A DNA stretch of 64,000 nucleotides, taken from contig JAYMGJ010000212.1 in the NCBI GenBank assembly GCA_037178675.1, positions 62,001 through 126,000 on the forward strand, in the 5' to 3' direction. A program made the translations under genes and the position numbers. Shown piece after piece: positions 1-13,922 of the stretch. The notes under the pieces are model-generated. The model saw only the letters and a list, made by a program, of their open reading frames with translations. It had not been told where the DNA came from and ran no database searches. The DNA comes from Scleroderma bovista. Its lineage: Eukaryota > Basidiomycota > Agaricomycetes > Boletales > Sclerodermataceae. The stretch's first letter is position 1, and every line of letters begins with the position of its first letter.

Positions 1-664
1 GCACCATTCGATCTTGGGCTTGCGGTTGTGCAGGTGGTGATTACGGTCCATGTTGCATATGCCGCCTGCGTGGTGCTTGGTGGCGTACTATTACAGACGG
101 CGCCACCCATGGTCATGCTGGGGTCCGGCGCAATGAGAGGATCGGGTAAAATGGAGGCGTTTTGGAGAGTGGTGCGGGAGGTAAGTGTATATATATGGCA
201 TTCTCCCGTGACTACGTGCCAATAAGCCTACCTTTCCACTATTCTAGATCGAACGGCACGAACACGTCATACACCTCCCCGCACCGCATGTATGGCAAGT
301 TGTTCCTACGGGCCAGCCGTGCTCCGTCGACCGCTCCCGGGAACCCCATACGTATACAAATGGACACGCGCACCACGATCACGATCACAGTCACCCCAGT
401 CACTACCACTCGGAACATGACGATCACATCCATCGTCACCAGATTCATTCAAGTGACACATCTCCTGCGCTCATAATCACCCTGTCACCCCAAGTGCGCA
501 AAGACTTGTCTGACTCGGATGTGTTGGCATTGACGCGATGGGCGTGTGCACGTGTGTATGGAGCGTTTGGGTCTGGGTCTGGTCTTGGTTCTTTGGGTGG
601 TATGGAAGGCAACAAGGGCGAGATTGGCGAAGTTGAGGTCACGGTAGGAGTCGTGCGGGGGTGA
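1..664 (+). CDS. Cation diffusion facilitator (zinc transporter), C-terminal part
   Basis: Partial gene running in from the left edge. Exon 1-180 and exon 248-664 join in frame across a 67-nt GTAAGT...CTAG intron; stop TGA at 662-664. The first exon encodes a hydrophobic segment ending in 'VVLGGVLLQTAPP', then 'MEAFWRVVRE|IERHEHVIHLPAPHVWQ', which resembles the cytoplasmic C-terminal domain of CDF zinc transporters (fungal MSC2/ZRG17-like proteins). A strongly His-rich stretch follows (alternating His/Asp, about 360-435), a feature of many Zn-transporting CDFs, where such loops bind or sense Zn2+. Expected role: moving Zn2+ from cytosol into an organelle or the secretory pathway. The transport-site His/Asp residues lie upstream, outside the window, so the substrate is inferred from family and His-richness. 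It faces the same way as the next gene. Confidence 0.72.
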
Positions 665-1106
665 CCATTATCATTATTCTCGATTGACGATCTGGGGTTA
701 CCGTATAGAAAAGCCCTCAAAGAGTTAGGAGTTTTAGGCTAATCTCGTGATTTTGGTTGTCTCAAGACTTGCTTGTGTTTATACCCCCACGTCCTTATTA
801 CAACTAACAGGATTTTTTTCCGCCGCCAACGCCATTCTGGAAAATGTCTGGGATTGCGGCAATTGGTGTATATCCCCGAGGGTCTAGATGGGAGCTGAGG
901 GGCTCGACCGGTGTCATGGAGTTTCCAATCAGGAAAGCCTTTGCGCTCACTGGCTCGTCATCCAGTCGATCCCAATTTCAAAGGTATCGAGGAAGCAGAA
1001 ACGAGCGAGTATAAAGAATCTTTCCTGCGCGATGTTGCAAATCTCCTCAGCGACCCGCTCTCAGTGCTATCGTCAACTCACAAAGACTCGATACTTTTCG
1101 CTCGCC
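665..1106. other. Intergenic: 3' flank of transporter and SDR promoter
   Basis: No coding signal continues here. Short open frames around 888-1100 do not link by plausible splicing to the SDR gene, whose methionine at 1107 has a good context (CGCC before ATG). C+T-rich tracts lie before that start, as is common in basidiomycete promoters. No recognised regulatory element. Confidence 0.5.
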
Positions 1107-2435
<1,329 letters not shown>

Positions 2436-2705
2436 ATCGGTGCACGGTTGAATGCCGTCCCGATGAAAAAAATGTTCGTGCAGGTTGGAAAATGTGAAAG
2501 TAAAAGTGTACGATTGAAAGGTTCAAGTGTCACGAAATGTACTCATAGGATATGTTTTATTTATCTCAAGTATTTGTACACTAGCAAATGATCACTCAAT
2601 GTATCATGGTATGCCTTTGACTATAAGGCGGGAGCTGATGTCAAACAATGCTGCTCAGTGCTCTGTCGGCTGCAAAAAAAATCCCAGTGGAAGAGTCAAA
2701 AAGTG

Positions 2706-2789
2706 TGGACAAATCCGGACTCGAACCGGAGACCCCCCGCAATCAGCGCCATGCTAAGCGGATGTGATAACCAGCTACACCATATGCCC
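2706..2789 (-). tRNA. tRNA-Ala (AGC) with a 10-nt intron
   Basis: On the minus strand the sequence folds as a full cloverleaf: 7-bp acceptor (GGGCATA/TTTGTCC, one U-U mismatch), D arm with GTGT/TCAC, anticodon stem TCCGC/GCGGG, 7-nt loop TTAGCA...T with anticodon AGC, 5-nt variable region, and T arm TCCGG-TTCGAGT-CCGGA. The arms only add up if 10 nt (about 2742-2751) between tRNA positions 37 and 38 are removed, the canonical site of nuclear tRNA introns. The third acceptor pair is G3-U70, the identity element of alanyl-tRNA synthetase. Discriminator base is A (2706); CCA is not encoded. Confidence 0.88.
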
Positions 2790-2880
2790 GATGTCTACTC
2801 TGTTCTACTTATCTCCCTAATGGTCATCGATATTTTTCTACTCATAACACTTTGCCTTCCATTGGTGACCGTGATATCCG

Positions 2881-3436
2881 ATGTCAACAATTACCTTCAA
2901 AGTCGAGTTCGGAGGTGGATTAGAGTTGTTGTTCGGTAACAAACGCGTCCATTCCATCTCGTTACCTTCGCTCGTACCCTCAGACAACAACCTTCCATCT
3001 TCCTCATCGACACCGGCCACTCTTACGAAATCCGACGATGCCCCATCTTTATATCAGGAGACACCAGACGGTCTGAAGACGAGTCAGGGAGAGGGAAAGA
3101 CAAAGCAGTTGGATATCCAGTACCTCATGTTTCACCTCCGAGCTAGAGTTCTCAGAGAACGACCGGAGCTATTCATGGATGGAGACGATCTGTAAGTACA
3201 CCCGTTAGCCCGCTGCATGGAACTCGCACACTCCTTACTTGTGGAACTGATCTTTCGTTGTGCTCTTTCTTCTGCCACCACGCGACGAACTATGGTGTCC
3301 TGGAATTTCATGTTCTAGCCGCCCAGGCGTCCTCGTCCTGATCAACGATACTGACTGGGAACTCGAAGGAGAGGAAGGGTACCAAATACGCGAGGGCGAC
3401 GAAATCGTATTTATTTCGACACTGCATGGTGGGTAG
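2881..3436 (+). CDS. URM1: Ubiquitin-related modifier 1 (URM1)
   Basis: Two exons, 2881-3191 and 3319-3436, separated by a 127-nt intron; 142 residues. The start gives '[15 protein letters not shown]', the first beta hairpin of URM1. The second exon gives '[17 protein letters not shown]' and ends in '[13 protein letters not shown]', with the terminal Gly-Gly that is adenylated and thiocarboxylated by UBA4. URM1 donates sulfur for 2-thiolation of wobble uridine in cytosolic tRNAs and can also be conjugated to proteins. The protein is longer than the usual ~100 residues because a Ser/Thr/Asp-rich insertion of about 45 residues sits between the first hairpin and the helix (roughly residues 28-73). 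It is the left-end gene of a 10-kb unit that is tandemly repeated; the right-hand copy is dead, so this one is probably the functional gene. Confidence 0.93.
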
Positions 3437-3755
3437 GTGTCGAATATAGGAACACGATGCGTCTTGCATGATTGGCATGCTGGAGTGGTCGGATAACTAT
3501 GTTCTAAAGGCGCTCGCATCTCATTCAGTGCAATTCAACTTTTAGTCGCAAGGCCATCAGGACAAGTGTCAGAACAAACAGACTCTTGCATGACCGGCTG
3601 GGACTGATAAAACGCAGAACTCCAATCACCATAAGACGTCGCATCAATAGAAGAAGTGCATATTCATTTCCCTGTACTTGAAGACACCATAAGCTTGTGA
3701 GTATTCGTACATGATCATCGATCAGCATCAGCCATGTTATATAAACCTCGTTCAG
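3437..3755. other. Spacer between convergent URM1 and giant GTPase gene
   Basis: About 320 nt between the URM1 stop (+) and the GTPase stop (-). No coding potential supported. The matching spacer after the second copy contains the 105-bp palindrome; this one does not. Confidence 0.45.
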
Positions 3756-6700
3756 TTATCTGCGGGACGTCAGTGCACCCCTAGGCTTCCTCAAACTCTC
3801 AGCGATCCCAAGGAAGGTCTGCGCAAGTTGCACCTAGGTTGAAACGGTCAGCACAAGATCGATGTGGATCGGAGAGCCTTACCGTATCGAGCGCTTTTGT
3901 GTACGATGACAAAACTGTCGCGGCAGCAGGAAGCCCACCTGTACCGCTCGGGGCATTATTCTGAGCAGCTCGGGCGATGTCTGCCATTCGACGCAAGGAG
4001 GTCGACCACGTGTCAGACCCAAAAGACACGGCGTGAAATGAGACCGGTTTTCTATGAAAGTTGACCATTAGTGACGATCAAGATCTAAAAAAAAATCGTA
4101 GATACGTACCCAAGTCGAACGGATGTGCGACACAGATCATCCATAGTCTCATCTTTAATCTGGCATTCTCCATCGGAGAGGAAAATAATCACAGGAGACC
4201 TTTGAAGAGACACATCCCCTCAGTCAGTTCGCAATAAAATAAAGTGTAGCAGTCTAACTACCTTTCTGTGCTCCAATTCCCCTCCATAATAGTTTGCGCG
4301 AGGGTGATAGCAGTTGTGAAGTCAGTAAATCCTGATCCTCTGTAAGGCAAGAGTTCAGCGAGTAAGTCATCCGGACTCTTTGCGAAGTCGTGTTCGATGA
4401 CAGTTCGGGCGTTGGAGTTGAAAAGGATTACGCTATACGCATCTCTGCGGGCCCCATTAGCGCTCGATGCAGTTACCGCTGCGCGGGCAGACCAGAATTC
4501 GAAGAGTGATGAGAGCACAGCACCAAACCTATTATCGGAGCGAGCGGCAATCTTGGCTGAGGACGGCGTATTCGGCAATGGCCGTGTATCGGTACAGGTC
4601 ATCGAACCAGATCTATAAATGGTTTCAGAATGATAATACTAGAGAACATTCGCGAGAGTATTCACTGGTCTGCTACAAAGATTCTGCGGTATATTTCAGT
4701 CAGATCATAGCCTGTACGGAATATAATTTCGGACATACACATGGTATGCTTGTTGCATCATAACAGGATTGCGACATGTAAATTGATGCCCGTCATTGGA
4801 TATATACCCCACATCTGGGGCACCACCGGAAGGATCGCGTGGTGGATGGAACATCGGAAGGACGCAGTACGAAGGCTGAGCAGCATTTCCAGCGTCACCG
4901 GCGTGGTCCGGACCTGCTCCTTTGTTATCGAGATGTTCCTGCTGAAATAAGGTAACTTACCACGGCACATAGAGTCGCTGTTCAAGAAGTCGGTATACGT
5001 CTTTATCAGGGATGCTTAATGACCTACCACTTTGCAAACGTTGCTTGCTCTTCCTTCGAATAAGGATCCTTGAAACCTAAAGGCAATGTCAACGATTAGT
5101 TGCGGGAAACAATGTGCATCCTCACCGCTCCTCTTCCAGGACAAATGATGGGTGACAAAATCTTTAGGGCAACTTGCAGCAGGCAATGAACGGACATTGA
5201 TGTGTTGAATTTCGTCATTCCCAGAACAAGCGTCAGCTTTCTCGGCCCGGCAATCTTCTATATGTACGTGACGGCCCTGTGACGCGCACACGAGGTTGCA
5301 CAACATTGGTGCACCCTCATCATTGGTAGAAAATCGTCTGCCTTCGATCTCAATGGTAGCATCATCGGGACCCTCTATCAACCACCGTGAGCGAGACATG
5401 GAACCATGTCGTGTATCATGTTCTTGTTGAGGGTGACCTACAAAATACATGAGGAACCCACGATATAAAGACACGGAATACCGAACCTATGGGTAGGGTG
5501 CAGAAATAATCGCAATCTTTACACCTAAAAATATTATTCACAGAGAGAAGTGATAGTACGATGACTATACTGACTTGTCTTCACAGAAGTGAATGACTTT
5601 CTTGTCAAGGGTATGTGTGTGAGGACCCTCGTGTTCGGTCATATCAGGAGGAACCAACTTGGTACATTTTAATCGTTTGGACACTTGCCAGGAGCATTAG
5701 TATAAAGTGCATAATATTTTCATGAAACGAACCTTGAGTGTACTGACAAGAAACAATGAGCAAATATAAACGACAGACTAGTATTACCTCACCTTAGTGT
5801 AGAGGAATGTTGCGTGTCTACCTGTGAACGTAGCTCGGATGGAATGTGGCGCTGTCTCAATTTCACAGATACCAGGAGAAGCGCACATGGCGGTGCACGG
5901 GTGCTCTTCGCTACAGCAATCCATCAGACTAAGTCTGGAAAAGCACACAGACAAAACCCACCCGCATAGGTGAATTGCTCCAGCTTCTAACCCGTGTACA
6001 TGATCTTTGTTGGAACAAAGTCGCTTACATAATTGGCATTTGATGGAACAATGGCGAGCCTCGCATTTGTGCTGCACATGAGCAACGTCACTGGAAGGTC
6101 AAGTTCATTTGTATTACAGGTCGCCTATCATGAACATTACCTTGGATGAATGCAGGTTTCCGGACATGAATAGGTCGACCCATCATTGAGTACGGCGCCA
6201 GACAGACCACAAGGCTGAGAGGTCGAGTTCAGTGAATGCTTGGAATGGATCATAGAGAAGCTCACCATGCCACATGCATGAACTGTAGCAGCGCATAGAT
6301 GTTCATCGTCCATATGATTAACACCCTACGAGGGTTTAGGGTTGACTCAAACATTAGGATACGTAAATCACCTTCGTGCATTCATTGAGGCATCCGCCCT
6401 TTCCTTGCAGTTTGCACGGCTCTCCACAAAGATGAGCGTTGACAACACATCTACGGTTATAAGTCATCTGACAGCTGAAGGAACAGTAGTTTGACTAACA
6501 TATGCTTGCCAGCGTGACCAGCCCTATGCACAAGTGAGACAACTAATTGCACAAGTTCAGAAGACCAGAGACATACACAACTGTACAATTCTTGTGTTTG
6601 CCCCCCTCTTGACAAAAAACGCACTGGTGCGCACAACAGTGATCGGTCTCGCAGTCGTGCTGTCCATCATGGAAGCGGCTCTGGGTGCACAATAACTGAC

Positions 6701-9700
6701 AGTTGGCGCACTGCGCTTTGCAAAGCCGGATGTTGCTCTTGAAGTCGACAACTTCATTTTCGAACGTCCTCCGGAGCTCCTCAATGCTTGCATGTCCAGT
6801 TTGGAAGCGTGAAAGATTTTGCGTAAGCCATTCTTGCACATGGCCAACGCGTAAGTCAGCGATGTGTTCGAGGTACTGAGACAGGCCTTCCATCCATTCT
6901 GCATCGGGTATGTGCTGACGGGACGCAAACCGATCCCAAGAGCTACAGAGAACAGACAATGCACGCCTACGATCCTCAGGCAGTGAACCAGACATAGGGA
7001 ACTGTGATTGTGTATCGGGAAACTCCACTGGCATATCAGTGTCAATATTCTGCAACTGACAGTGAGGAATTAAGGACAAATCATGTACAGAAACTTCACC
7101 TTCAGAGGTTCCCTTTCAGGATCAAGCTCTTGGCAGCCAAATGCTAGTGCGTTAGGCAGCAAAGTGGACAAAAGCTGAGCTCTATGAGCCGCCATAGTCT
7201 CTGTACACAGGTAAGTACCATGTAGTCGCAGCGTAAACGCTATAACTTACGAGACATGGCTCCCCAATCATTTGCCTAGTGCACTTTTAGCACAGTAATT
7301 TCCAACGACTGTTGACGTACCTTCAATTTCGCCATCAATGTCTTCATCACGTGAAGGAACTCTCCCGCAGCCTGATGGGTGACGACTTGTTGATCAAGAC
7401 ATTTTTTTAATTCCGGGAAGAGTTGGTAGAATTCTCTGGATTCAATAACGGGCCTAAGAAAGCAATGAGTCTCGTATTTCTTACATCACATTTCTAGAGC
7501 ATACCAAGGGACGATCGACAATTGTCCAGCGTGAAGGCAACTGATGAAGTTCGCCTCTTGCTCATCCTGTACAATCTTCTGGAACTTCAGAGAGAACCTG
7601 GGAATCAGATAAGATATCAACGAATACTATGTCAACAGAGGATAACTTGCTCTCTAGTCATTTCTTCTTGATCAGCTTCCACGACATCCTGATAACCGTC
7701 AAACTTTGAATACTTCAGAGTAAATATTCAGTATACCTTGATGATGAGTACTAATGTTGACTGGAACAACGACGGGTTTGCTGCTGGGTCTAAGACAGTT
7801 GCGCTCGACTGGAACGATTGGAAGAGGCCAGTGATGTCGCGACTGAGTACGAAATTATTCCGGAACAAGACCTGCAACCAGGTTCACAAGTGGGTAGACA
7901 CCTGAAAAGGAAAGACCAGACCAGATTCGAAATCGCCGTGTTGAACAGCACCAGCAATGTATCTTCTTGCGCTGATCGCTCAATACTATGTACACCTGGG
8001 AAGATACATATTAGTCAACAGCTAGCATTGGCTAGGTTCAGTTACCTTCGAAGTCGAGAGCTACAATCAGCTCCTTCTCTGTCGGTGTGACAGACATCCA
8101 TACACCCTCAGTTGTGCGCATTGCTGATCCTGCAAATGATGTGTCCACGAGGTGATTCAACGCATAGCTCTTGCCAACAGATTGCTCCCCCATAGATGAA
8201 ACTACTTTGACCGGCTTAATATATTGTCAGTCCAACATAACTCGAAATGCGCACGGAAATTTACCTTGGTTGACATATATGACTGGAAGAGCGACTCATA
8301 CCATCCAAAAGAAATGCTGTCAACAATGCCGTTTACCTCCGCGCCCAATAACGATTGCTCCAATTCCGGCGAGTATACACCATCTTTGAGTGGGATAAAG
8401 CGATTCTCCTTCGCAACTGCGATATGGATCGGAATAAGGCACAACAAATCTACTATCCATTCACCCGCACGATACTGCGAGGCGTTCCACTGCCCAGCGC
8501 CACATAGCTCCTGCACCATCGCAGGAAATGTTTTAGCAGAGACTTTGATGGAATTCAGGATGTTGCCAGTGGGCTTCTTGGATGTGAACTCGAAATGGTT
8601 GACCATCCGAGAGAAATACGGGCCAAATTTGTCAAAGTCACGATCTGTGGCGAATACGAGACTCTTATCATTTCTGAGACTGGCAGAGGATATGGTTTCT
8701 CGTTGCACCGCTGCAAGCACAGGGAAGCGGATCCACACCTCCGAATGGCAATCGATCAGAGAGTTATGTGCCGTTGTATGTTTCGCCCGCTTATGGTTGC
8801 GGTTGAACTTCTCTCGGAAAGTAAATTCCGTCATGCGTTGAGTGATATCGAGTGCAGCGGACTGCAGACAGCGATTTGAGAAGTCCAGGCTCAATAAGTG
8901 GACTGCTGTGCGCGGGAGCAGCGATGTAACAACGAAGGGTTCACCGTGGGGAAGGTGAGGAATGTCAAGTACAGTGCCGTCTGTCGATCCGAAGGAGGCC
9001 CAGTGATACGCAGTTATTGTACGCTCTGATCCATTCTCATAAGAGACTAACAAGCACGACCCGTCGGGTGTGGATTGGACGCTGGAAGGAATTTGTGGAA
9101 GCTCCAGTGTTGCAGGTCTGTTCCAACTTAGAAAATAGGCATCCGCAAAGAAAGGGATGTACTGACCGAAACCTCTGAGTAACCAAAGAGAATATTCTCG
9201 CATGTGCTTGGGAATCTACAAGAAGAATATCCTCTGTGCCAGTAACAGAACACGCGTTTCGGATAGAAGTTCCTTCGATCGGGTACCACGGTTTCAGGGG
9301 AATTGGACTCCCAACGCCTCTAAAATGCAGTGTGTCATCAAATTCCAAAACGTGCAATAAAAGCTGTGCGAAAATTGTTAACTTCAAACCCGAAGAAATG
9401 GGCCCACTTGCCTTTTCCGACGACACAATCACGAGCATCCTCCGCGACTCATCGAAGACGAGGTGAACATTGGGGTCGAATTTGTCGCGATGGAGTTGCT
9501 TGAAATGGTCACGCTTGATGGTACTATCTATTACATGGAGACGATCCAGAAACACCAACAGATCTCCAGCTTGGTTCGAAACAACCAAAAGGAGTTTGTC
9601 TCCCTGTAGCAACTGTGCTCGGCTGCGCAACTTAGGAGTAAGTATTTCATCGAAAACATTGACAGCACTTACACGATCGAGAGGTCCAATGGCAAATCAA

Positions 9701-12700
9701 ACGAATGCGGATGTATGAAACGAGGTGATGGGATGAAGCTTGGGTCGAGTCGCAAGTCATTTACGTCTTGTTCGCTAAGGTTCATAGGATAAATAGTAAA
9801 GGACATCATAGGATTTGTTTGAATTTGTTTGAAGCCTTTGAGTCGGTAAGTCGTACGATAGTGGCCCTTCTGTTCTTCCACAGAACCGATATGCAACGTA
9901 TCCCTATAGCCAATGTTCAATTCATCCTGCCACCAATTTCCTCCACTTACACATAGCCATCTTGGTTTGATGCGCGATTGACTTGGTGGATGAACTGCAG
10001 CCTTTCCCTATGCTGCTCTGCCTCTTCGAGATTGGGAATCTCAGTATTGATATCGGCTATGCACCGTTCCTCTCGATGGCTTTGCGCGGAAGACACAACT
10101 TTGTTCACCAAACTTGAAATGGTAGACCCGAGGTAGGACATTGCCATTCTCTGAGCTTCCTCCGCAAGTTGACTCAATTCTGAAGATTGTACCATTTTTG
10201 ACTTGACGATATCTGATAAGAACTGATGGTTGCTGATTTCTCGGGCTGTCTTGGAAGTTTCTTTGACAACCTCTTGCATGCGAGTAACGATGGAATTGTC
10301 TTCGTCTTCTTTAGAGAAGAAGCGAGAAAAGATGGACGTGGGCTTCCACCACGAACCCTTCTCGGTCTTTTTACACGAATTTCTAGCTTCGTCAAGGAAA
10401 TCTTTCGCCTTTTGAAGGCCTCCTTCTACCACAAGACTTAAGAGCTGTTCGCGGATAGGATGGTCCAATTCCATCGTTCTGGACGAAAGTTCGACGAATT
10501 GGCAAATTTGCTTCTTCGATTTTTGGAAATTTTGATCCGAAATTGAAGCGCACTTCTTTAAGCCTTGCTCGAAGTCGCGAATGGCACTGGGATACAATGA
10601 AGCGATTGTTGGGAATGATACTACAAAGGACTGAATAAGTTGTACCCAATACATTACTAGGGTTCCCCATACCTGCAGTATCTCCGGGTGGTGGACCGGT
10701 ATACGAGAAAGAAGCTTGCTCAAGGAAACTATTGGAGAAATAGCAATAAGTTTGAGTATAATCCGATTCAAACGAGCACTTACGGGTATAGTCGCAGAAC
10801 TTCTTGGACTACAGTCTCATGAATCGAATACCGTAGACTTTCAGTGTCATGGGCTACTTTGGCCCTGGCCTCATTCTGCTGTATCTCAAGCTTCTGCTTG
10901 TAGATCACATGGATGGCATTCGACTGATGTGCCCAGCCATCACATAGCTCGCGAAAGCGCTCCTTGAGACCAACGTGCACCAGCACCTTCAATTCCTCGG
11001 CACTAAGCGATTCGTTGAGGTGTAGACGATGAGTTTTTCTGGAATAATAGATACAGTAAAGTCAACATAGATACTACAGCCAAAGGAAGAATGCACATAC
11101 AGCTCACGTTCGAAGTTCATACGAGTAGAGTAAATCTGATTCAGCGGAGTCTTGCGCTGCCCAGCCACAAACTTCGCCACCATGAAACCTTGCGCCGCCT
11201 CTCCGAAAAGCGGAAATGGCTTCGGTGGGACCTGCTGAGGTACATTGTCCGGGGTCGATTCAGGGAGAATAATTTGCTCAGAGGAAGCCTGCGCCATAGG
11301 TGATGCTCGAACTTGGCTTGCAAGGAAGATGTTACACATACTTTGAAACCATTGCGAACCTTGATCGACTCTTCTTGATCCGTCGTTCTGTGCACGATGC
11401 AGTTGACAATCCGAGCACTACCTACGTCGCTATCAGAAACGCCATTGTTACCATGTTCATCGTGCTGATTCCACACGATGGATTGAGCGTGCTCCGGTGA
11501 CATCAAAGCAACCACTTGGTCGCATAATTTTGTCAGGTATCTGGCACGTACATTAAAACCAAGAAAGACTGCACTTGGACAATATACGCACCGCATGAAC
11601 GTTGTGCGATTGCGGCTGACGGCGGATGGGGCCGAGTCATTCCATGTGTCTTGCTCTGGCCAGTATATAAGAAAGATCTGTTCTGTAGGACCAGTGTGTA
11701 ATTCTGGCCGAAGAATGTATAGACCAGAACGAAGTTTTTTCTGTGTATGTGGGTCATTGCTATCCGCAAGAAGCTGTGCAGCTCTAGACAGTAAATGCTT
11801 CAGGATAGGTATGGTGTAAACGACTAGGGAACAAACGTGGTCTCATTGATTACACAGAGCTGTGACATGAGGCGGACGATTTGTTGCTTGCTGCCATAGA
11901 TACCGATTGGCTTGATTCCAAGCTTGTCGAGCGCTTTGAAGTTCACCCTTGTCACGGATGAGTAAGCACCGGGACAAATGCCGTTGATAAACGCCCGAAA
12001 AGGAGTCTCAGAGATAACGATTTTGCCCACTGATACGAATCAACCGTTAACACAGAACATCGGACAAGAATGTAAGATAATACCTAGTCCACCGCTACCT
12101 TGGTCTGCGATCAAATCAAGTATCCTGTAAAATCCTTTGATAGATCTGGCCAAATCTCCATCGTCGACATCATCCATATATTCGGCAGTTTCCCCCTGTC
12201 CAAGTACGTGAGGATAGACTGGATTTTCTACGAGTGTACTCGCCTCATAGTCCATGTGTGGCTCGGACTCCGGAGCCGATGCATACACACTCTCGTTTGA
12301 ATCGATGTGGTCGTCTGCCTTTGACACAGGGGCTTTAGGTCCACTATTTTTAACGTGTTGGGTCGTATCTGTTGATATAGTCGAGATCGATTCTTCAGAA
12401 ATGTTCTTAATACGAGTACTTGTCACACTCGTATCAGTTGAGAATCCATCATCCATGAAAGGACTGTACGAGCGTATATAGCGTTTGGATTCGGGGGCTG
12501 CTTCCGACCCAGCATCATGATCAGTAGTAGACGCGCTAACTGGCTCTGAGTAATGTGTTAATCGATAAACACCTAACTCAAAGCATGAATAACTACCGTC
12601 GGCCTTGCGTTTCCCCTTATCCTGAGTGCTTGGAATGCACGATTCGGCGTTCTCGTGGCGGAGGGGGTTCGGTGGCGTGAATGAGTCGTCCTTACCATCG

Positions 12701-12759
12701 ACGCCATAAGGTTTGTTGTTGTCTTTGTCAAAGAGGTTGGGTGGCTTGAATGAGTCCAT
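3756..12759 (-). CDS. Giant GBP-like GTPase with Cys/His-rich region and C-terminal VWA domain, copy A
   Basis: Many exons on the minus strand from ATG at 12757-12759 to TAA at 3756-3758. Order: (1) about 240 acidic, Ser/Thr-rich residues, probably disordered (12759-12085). (2) A conserved region and long helical segment (12030-9950). (3) A beta-rich stretch resembling propeller blades (9940-8950, for example 'VHLVFDESRRMLVIVSS', 'DILLVDSQAHARIFSL'). (4) A GB1/RHD3-type G domain: P-loop 'GEQSVGKS', switch 'TTEGVWM', G3 'LDFEG' (8200-8060) and a probable G4 'LIIKD' (near 7740). (5) A helical region to about 6750. (6) Repeated Cys/His clusters (6700-5220) suggesting zinc binding. (7) A VWA domain with MIDAS 'DQSGS' split by an intron (about 4690-4590) and then 'IIFLSDGEC' (about 4200-4160). 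Dynamin-superfamily GTPases of GBP/VLIG type act on membranes or pathogens in animals; a role here is unknown. No frameshift was noticed, but every junction was not tested. Copy B follows to the right. Confidence 0.78.
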
Positions 12760-13103
12760 GGCGAGGGTAAAAAGGCCCCTGGCAGGTGCAGGCCTCCTTA
12801 AATACAGTCAGGCTGCAGGAGACAAAGACCAGAGCTTCAAGTTGGCACAGCAACTTTGTCTGATCGAGTCACTGTAGACAAGCTGTAATGATGATCAAAG
12901 GCCTGAGTGAATGAATCTTATCGCAGGCCAAATACGGAGCTCCTGAGCGGTGATTGATCGTGATTGCTCGCAACCTTGTGATTCTTTGACATGAGCTTGT
13001 CCTTCTTTTGAACGGACGACGATCTTCTTTGAAATCGCGGCGCCGCCGCCACTGCCAAATCCTGGATTCCATGGTTGGCACTCATGATTGTTCCCTTTTC
13101 ATA
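12760..13103. promoter_or_regulatory. Promoter of GTPase copy A and junction of the two repeat units
   Basis: The first ~110 nt left of the copy A start codon's upstream side match the region upstream of copy B (23066-23180), so the duplicated promoter was kept in both. From about 12900 the sequence is unique and leads into the damaged URM1. An in-frame extension upstream of the URM1 remnant (from 13008) is open but is not URM1-like. Confidence 0.45.
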
Positions 13104-13586
13104 GTCGAATTCGGAGGTGGATTAGAGTTATTGTTCAGCAACAAACGCATACATTCCATCTTGTTACCTTCATTTGTACCTGCAGATAACTCAATTGCCC
13201 TTCCATCTTCCTCATCGACACCCAAATCCCGCACCCTTACGAAATCCGACGATGCCATCAGAAGACACCAGACGGTCTGAATCCGAGTTAGGGAGAGGGG
13301 AAGACAAAGCAGTTGGACATCCAGTACCTCATGTTTCACCTCCGAGCTAGAACGACTGGAGCTATTCATGGATGTAAGTACCCCGTCTTGTGGAACTAAC
13401 CTTTCGTTGCGCTCCTTCTGTTGCCATTTGCGTAACCCCCCTCCACGCGACGAGCAGTGTCCTGGAATCCCATGCTCCAGCCGCCCAGGTGTCCTTGTCC
13501 TGGTCAACGATACTGACTGGGAACGAGAAGGGAGGAAAGGTACTGGCGATGAAATCGTATGCATTTCGACACTTCGTGGTGGGTAG
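13104..13586 (+). pseudogene. URM1 pseudogene (second repeat unit)
   Basis: Clear relic of the intact URM1 at 2881-3436. '[11 protein letters not shown]' begins at about 13108 and the tail 'GDEIVCISTLRGG' ends at the stop 13584-13586. The original start region is replaced: the frame before 'VEF' has an in-frame TAG from the ATG at 13084. A small deletion near 13255 shifts the frame and brings a stop at 13278-13280, where the intact copy reads on through 'DGLKTSQ'. Before the donor, six codons have gone relative to URM1 (the arginine/leucine-rich helix end), and a segment in the tail is shortened. The C-terminal exon is still open, so a truncated product cannot be excluded, but the ubiquitin fold would be incomplete. 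Confidence 0.88.
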
Positions 13587-13688
13587 GTGGGAAAATGAGT
13601 GCTCTATGGTGCATGTCGGCGCACGTTGCTGAAACTTGCCATAACGACGCAGTTCTAACGCCACGCATCTTGCAGGGCATGGCTATGT

Positions 13689-13922
13689 CCAGGCTCCTTC
13701 CCATCCGATGCTTCGAGTGTGAGGCGATATCCTAGTACATAGTGAGTGGAAAATTCCGAGTGGCTATGCACGAATTCAAATACCGCCAACCTTAAACAAC
13801 CTCACACTCTCAGCAGCAAGGTTGGCGGTATTTGAATTCGTGCATAGCCACTCGGAATTTTCCACTCACTATGTACTAGGATATCGCCTCACACTCGAAG
13901 CATCGGATGGGAAGGAGCCTGG
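13689..13922. repeat. Perfect 105-bp inverted repeat with 24-nt loop
   Basis: Left arm 13689-13793 (starts CCAGGCTCC, ends CCAACCTT) and right arm 13818-13922 are exact reverse complements over all 105 positions by my comparison; the spacer is 13794-13817. The palindrome lies just after the URM1 pseudogene and before the 3' end of GTPase copy B. The corresponding spacer of unit 1 has no such structure. The arms have no open reading frame of note and no TIR-type target duplication that I could see. Confidence 0.95.

Noticed and set aside
8224..8841. 205-codon plus-strand open frame
   Set aside because: It is antisense to a well-conserved exon of GTPase copy A; codon pattern and motifs support the minus strand.
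13008..13280. Longer URM1-like protein from ATG 13008
   Set aside because: Only the part after 13104 is URM1-like and it ends prematurely at 13280 without the helix or Gly-Gly tail; treated as pseudogene.
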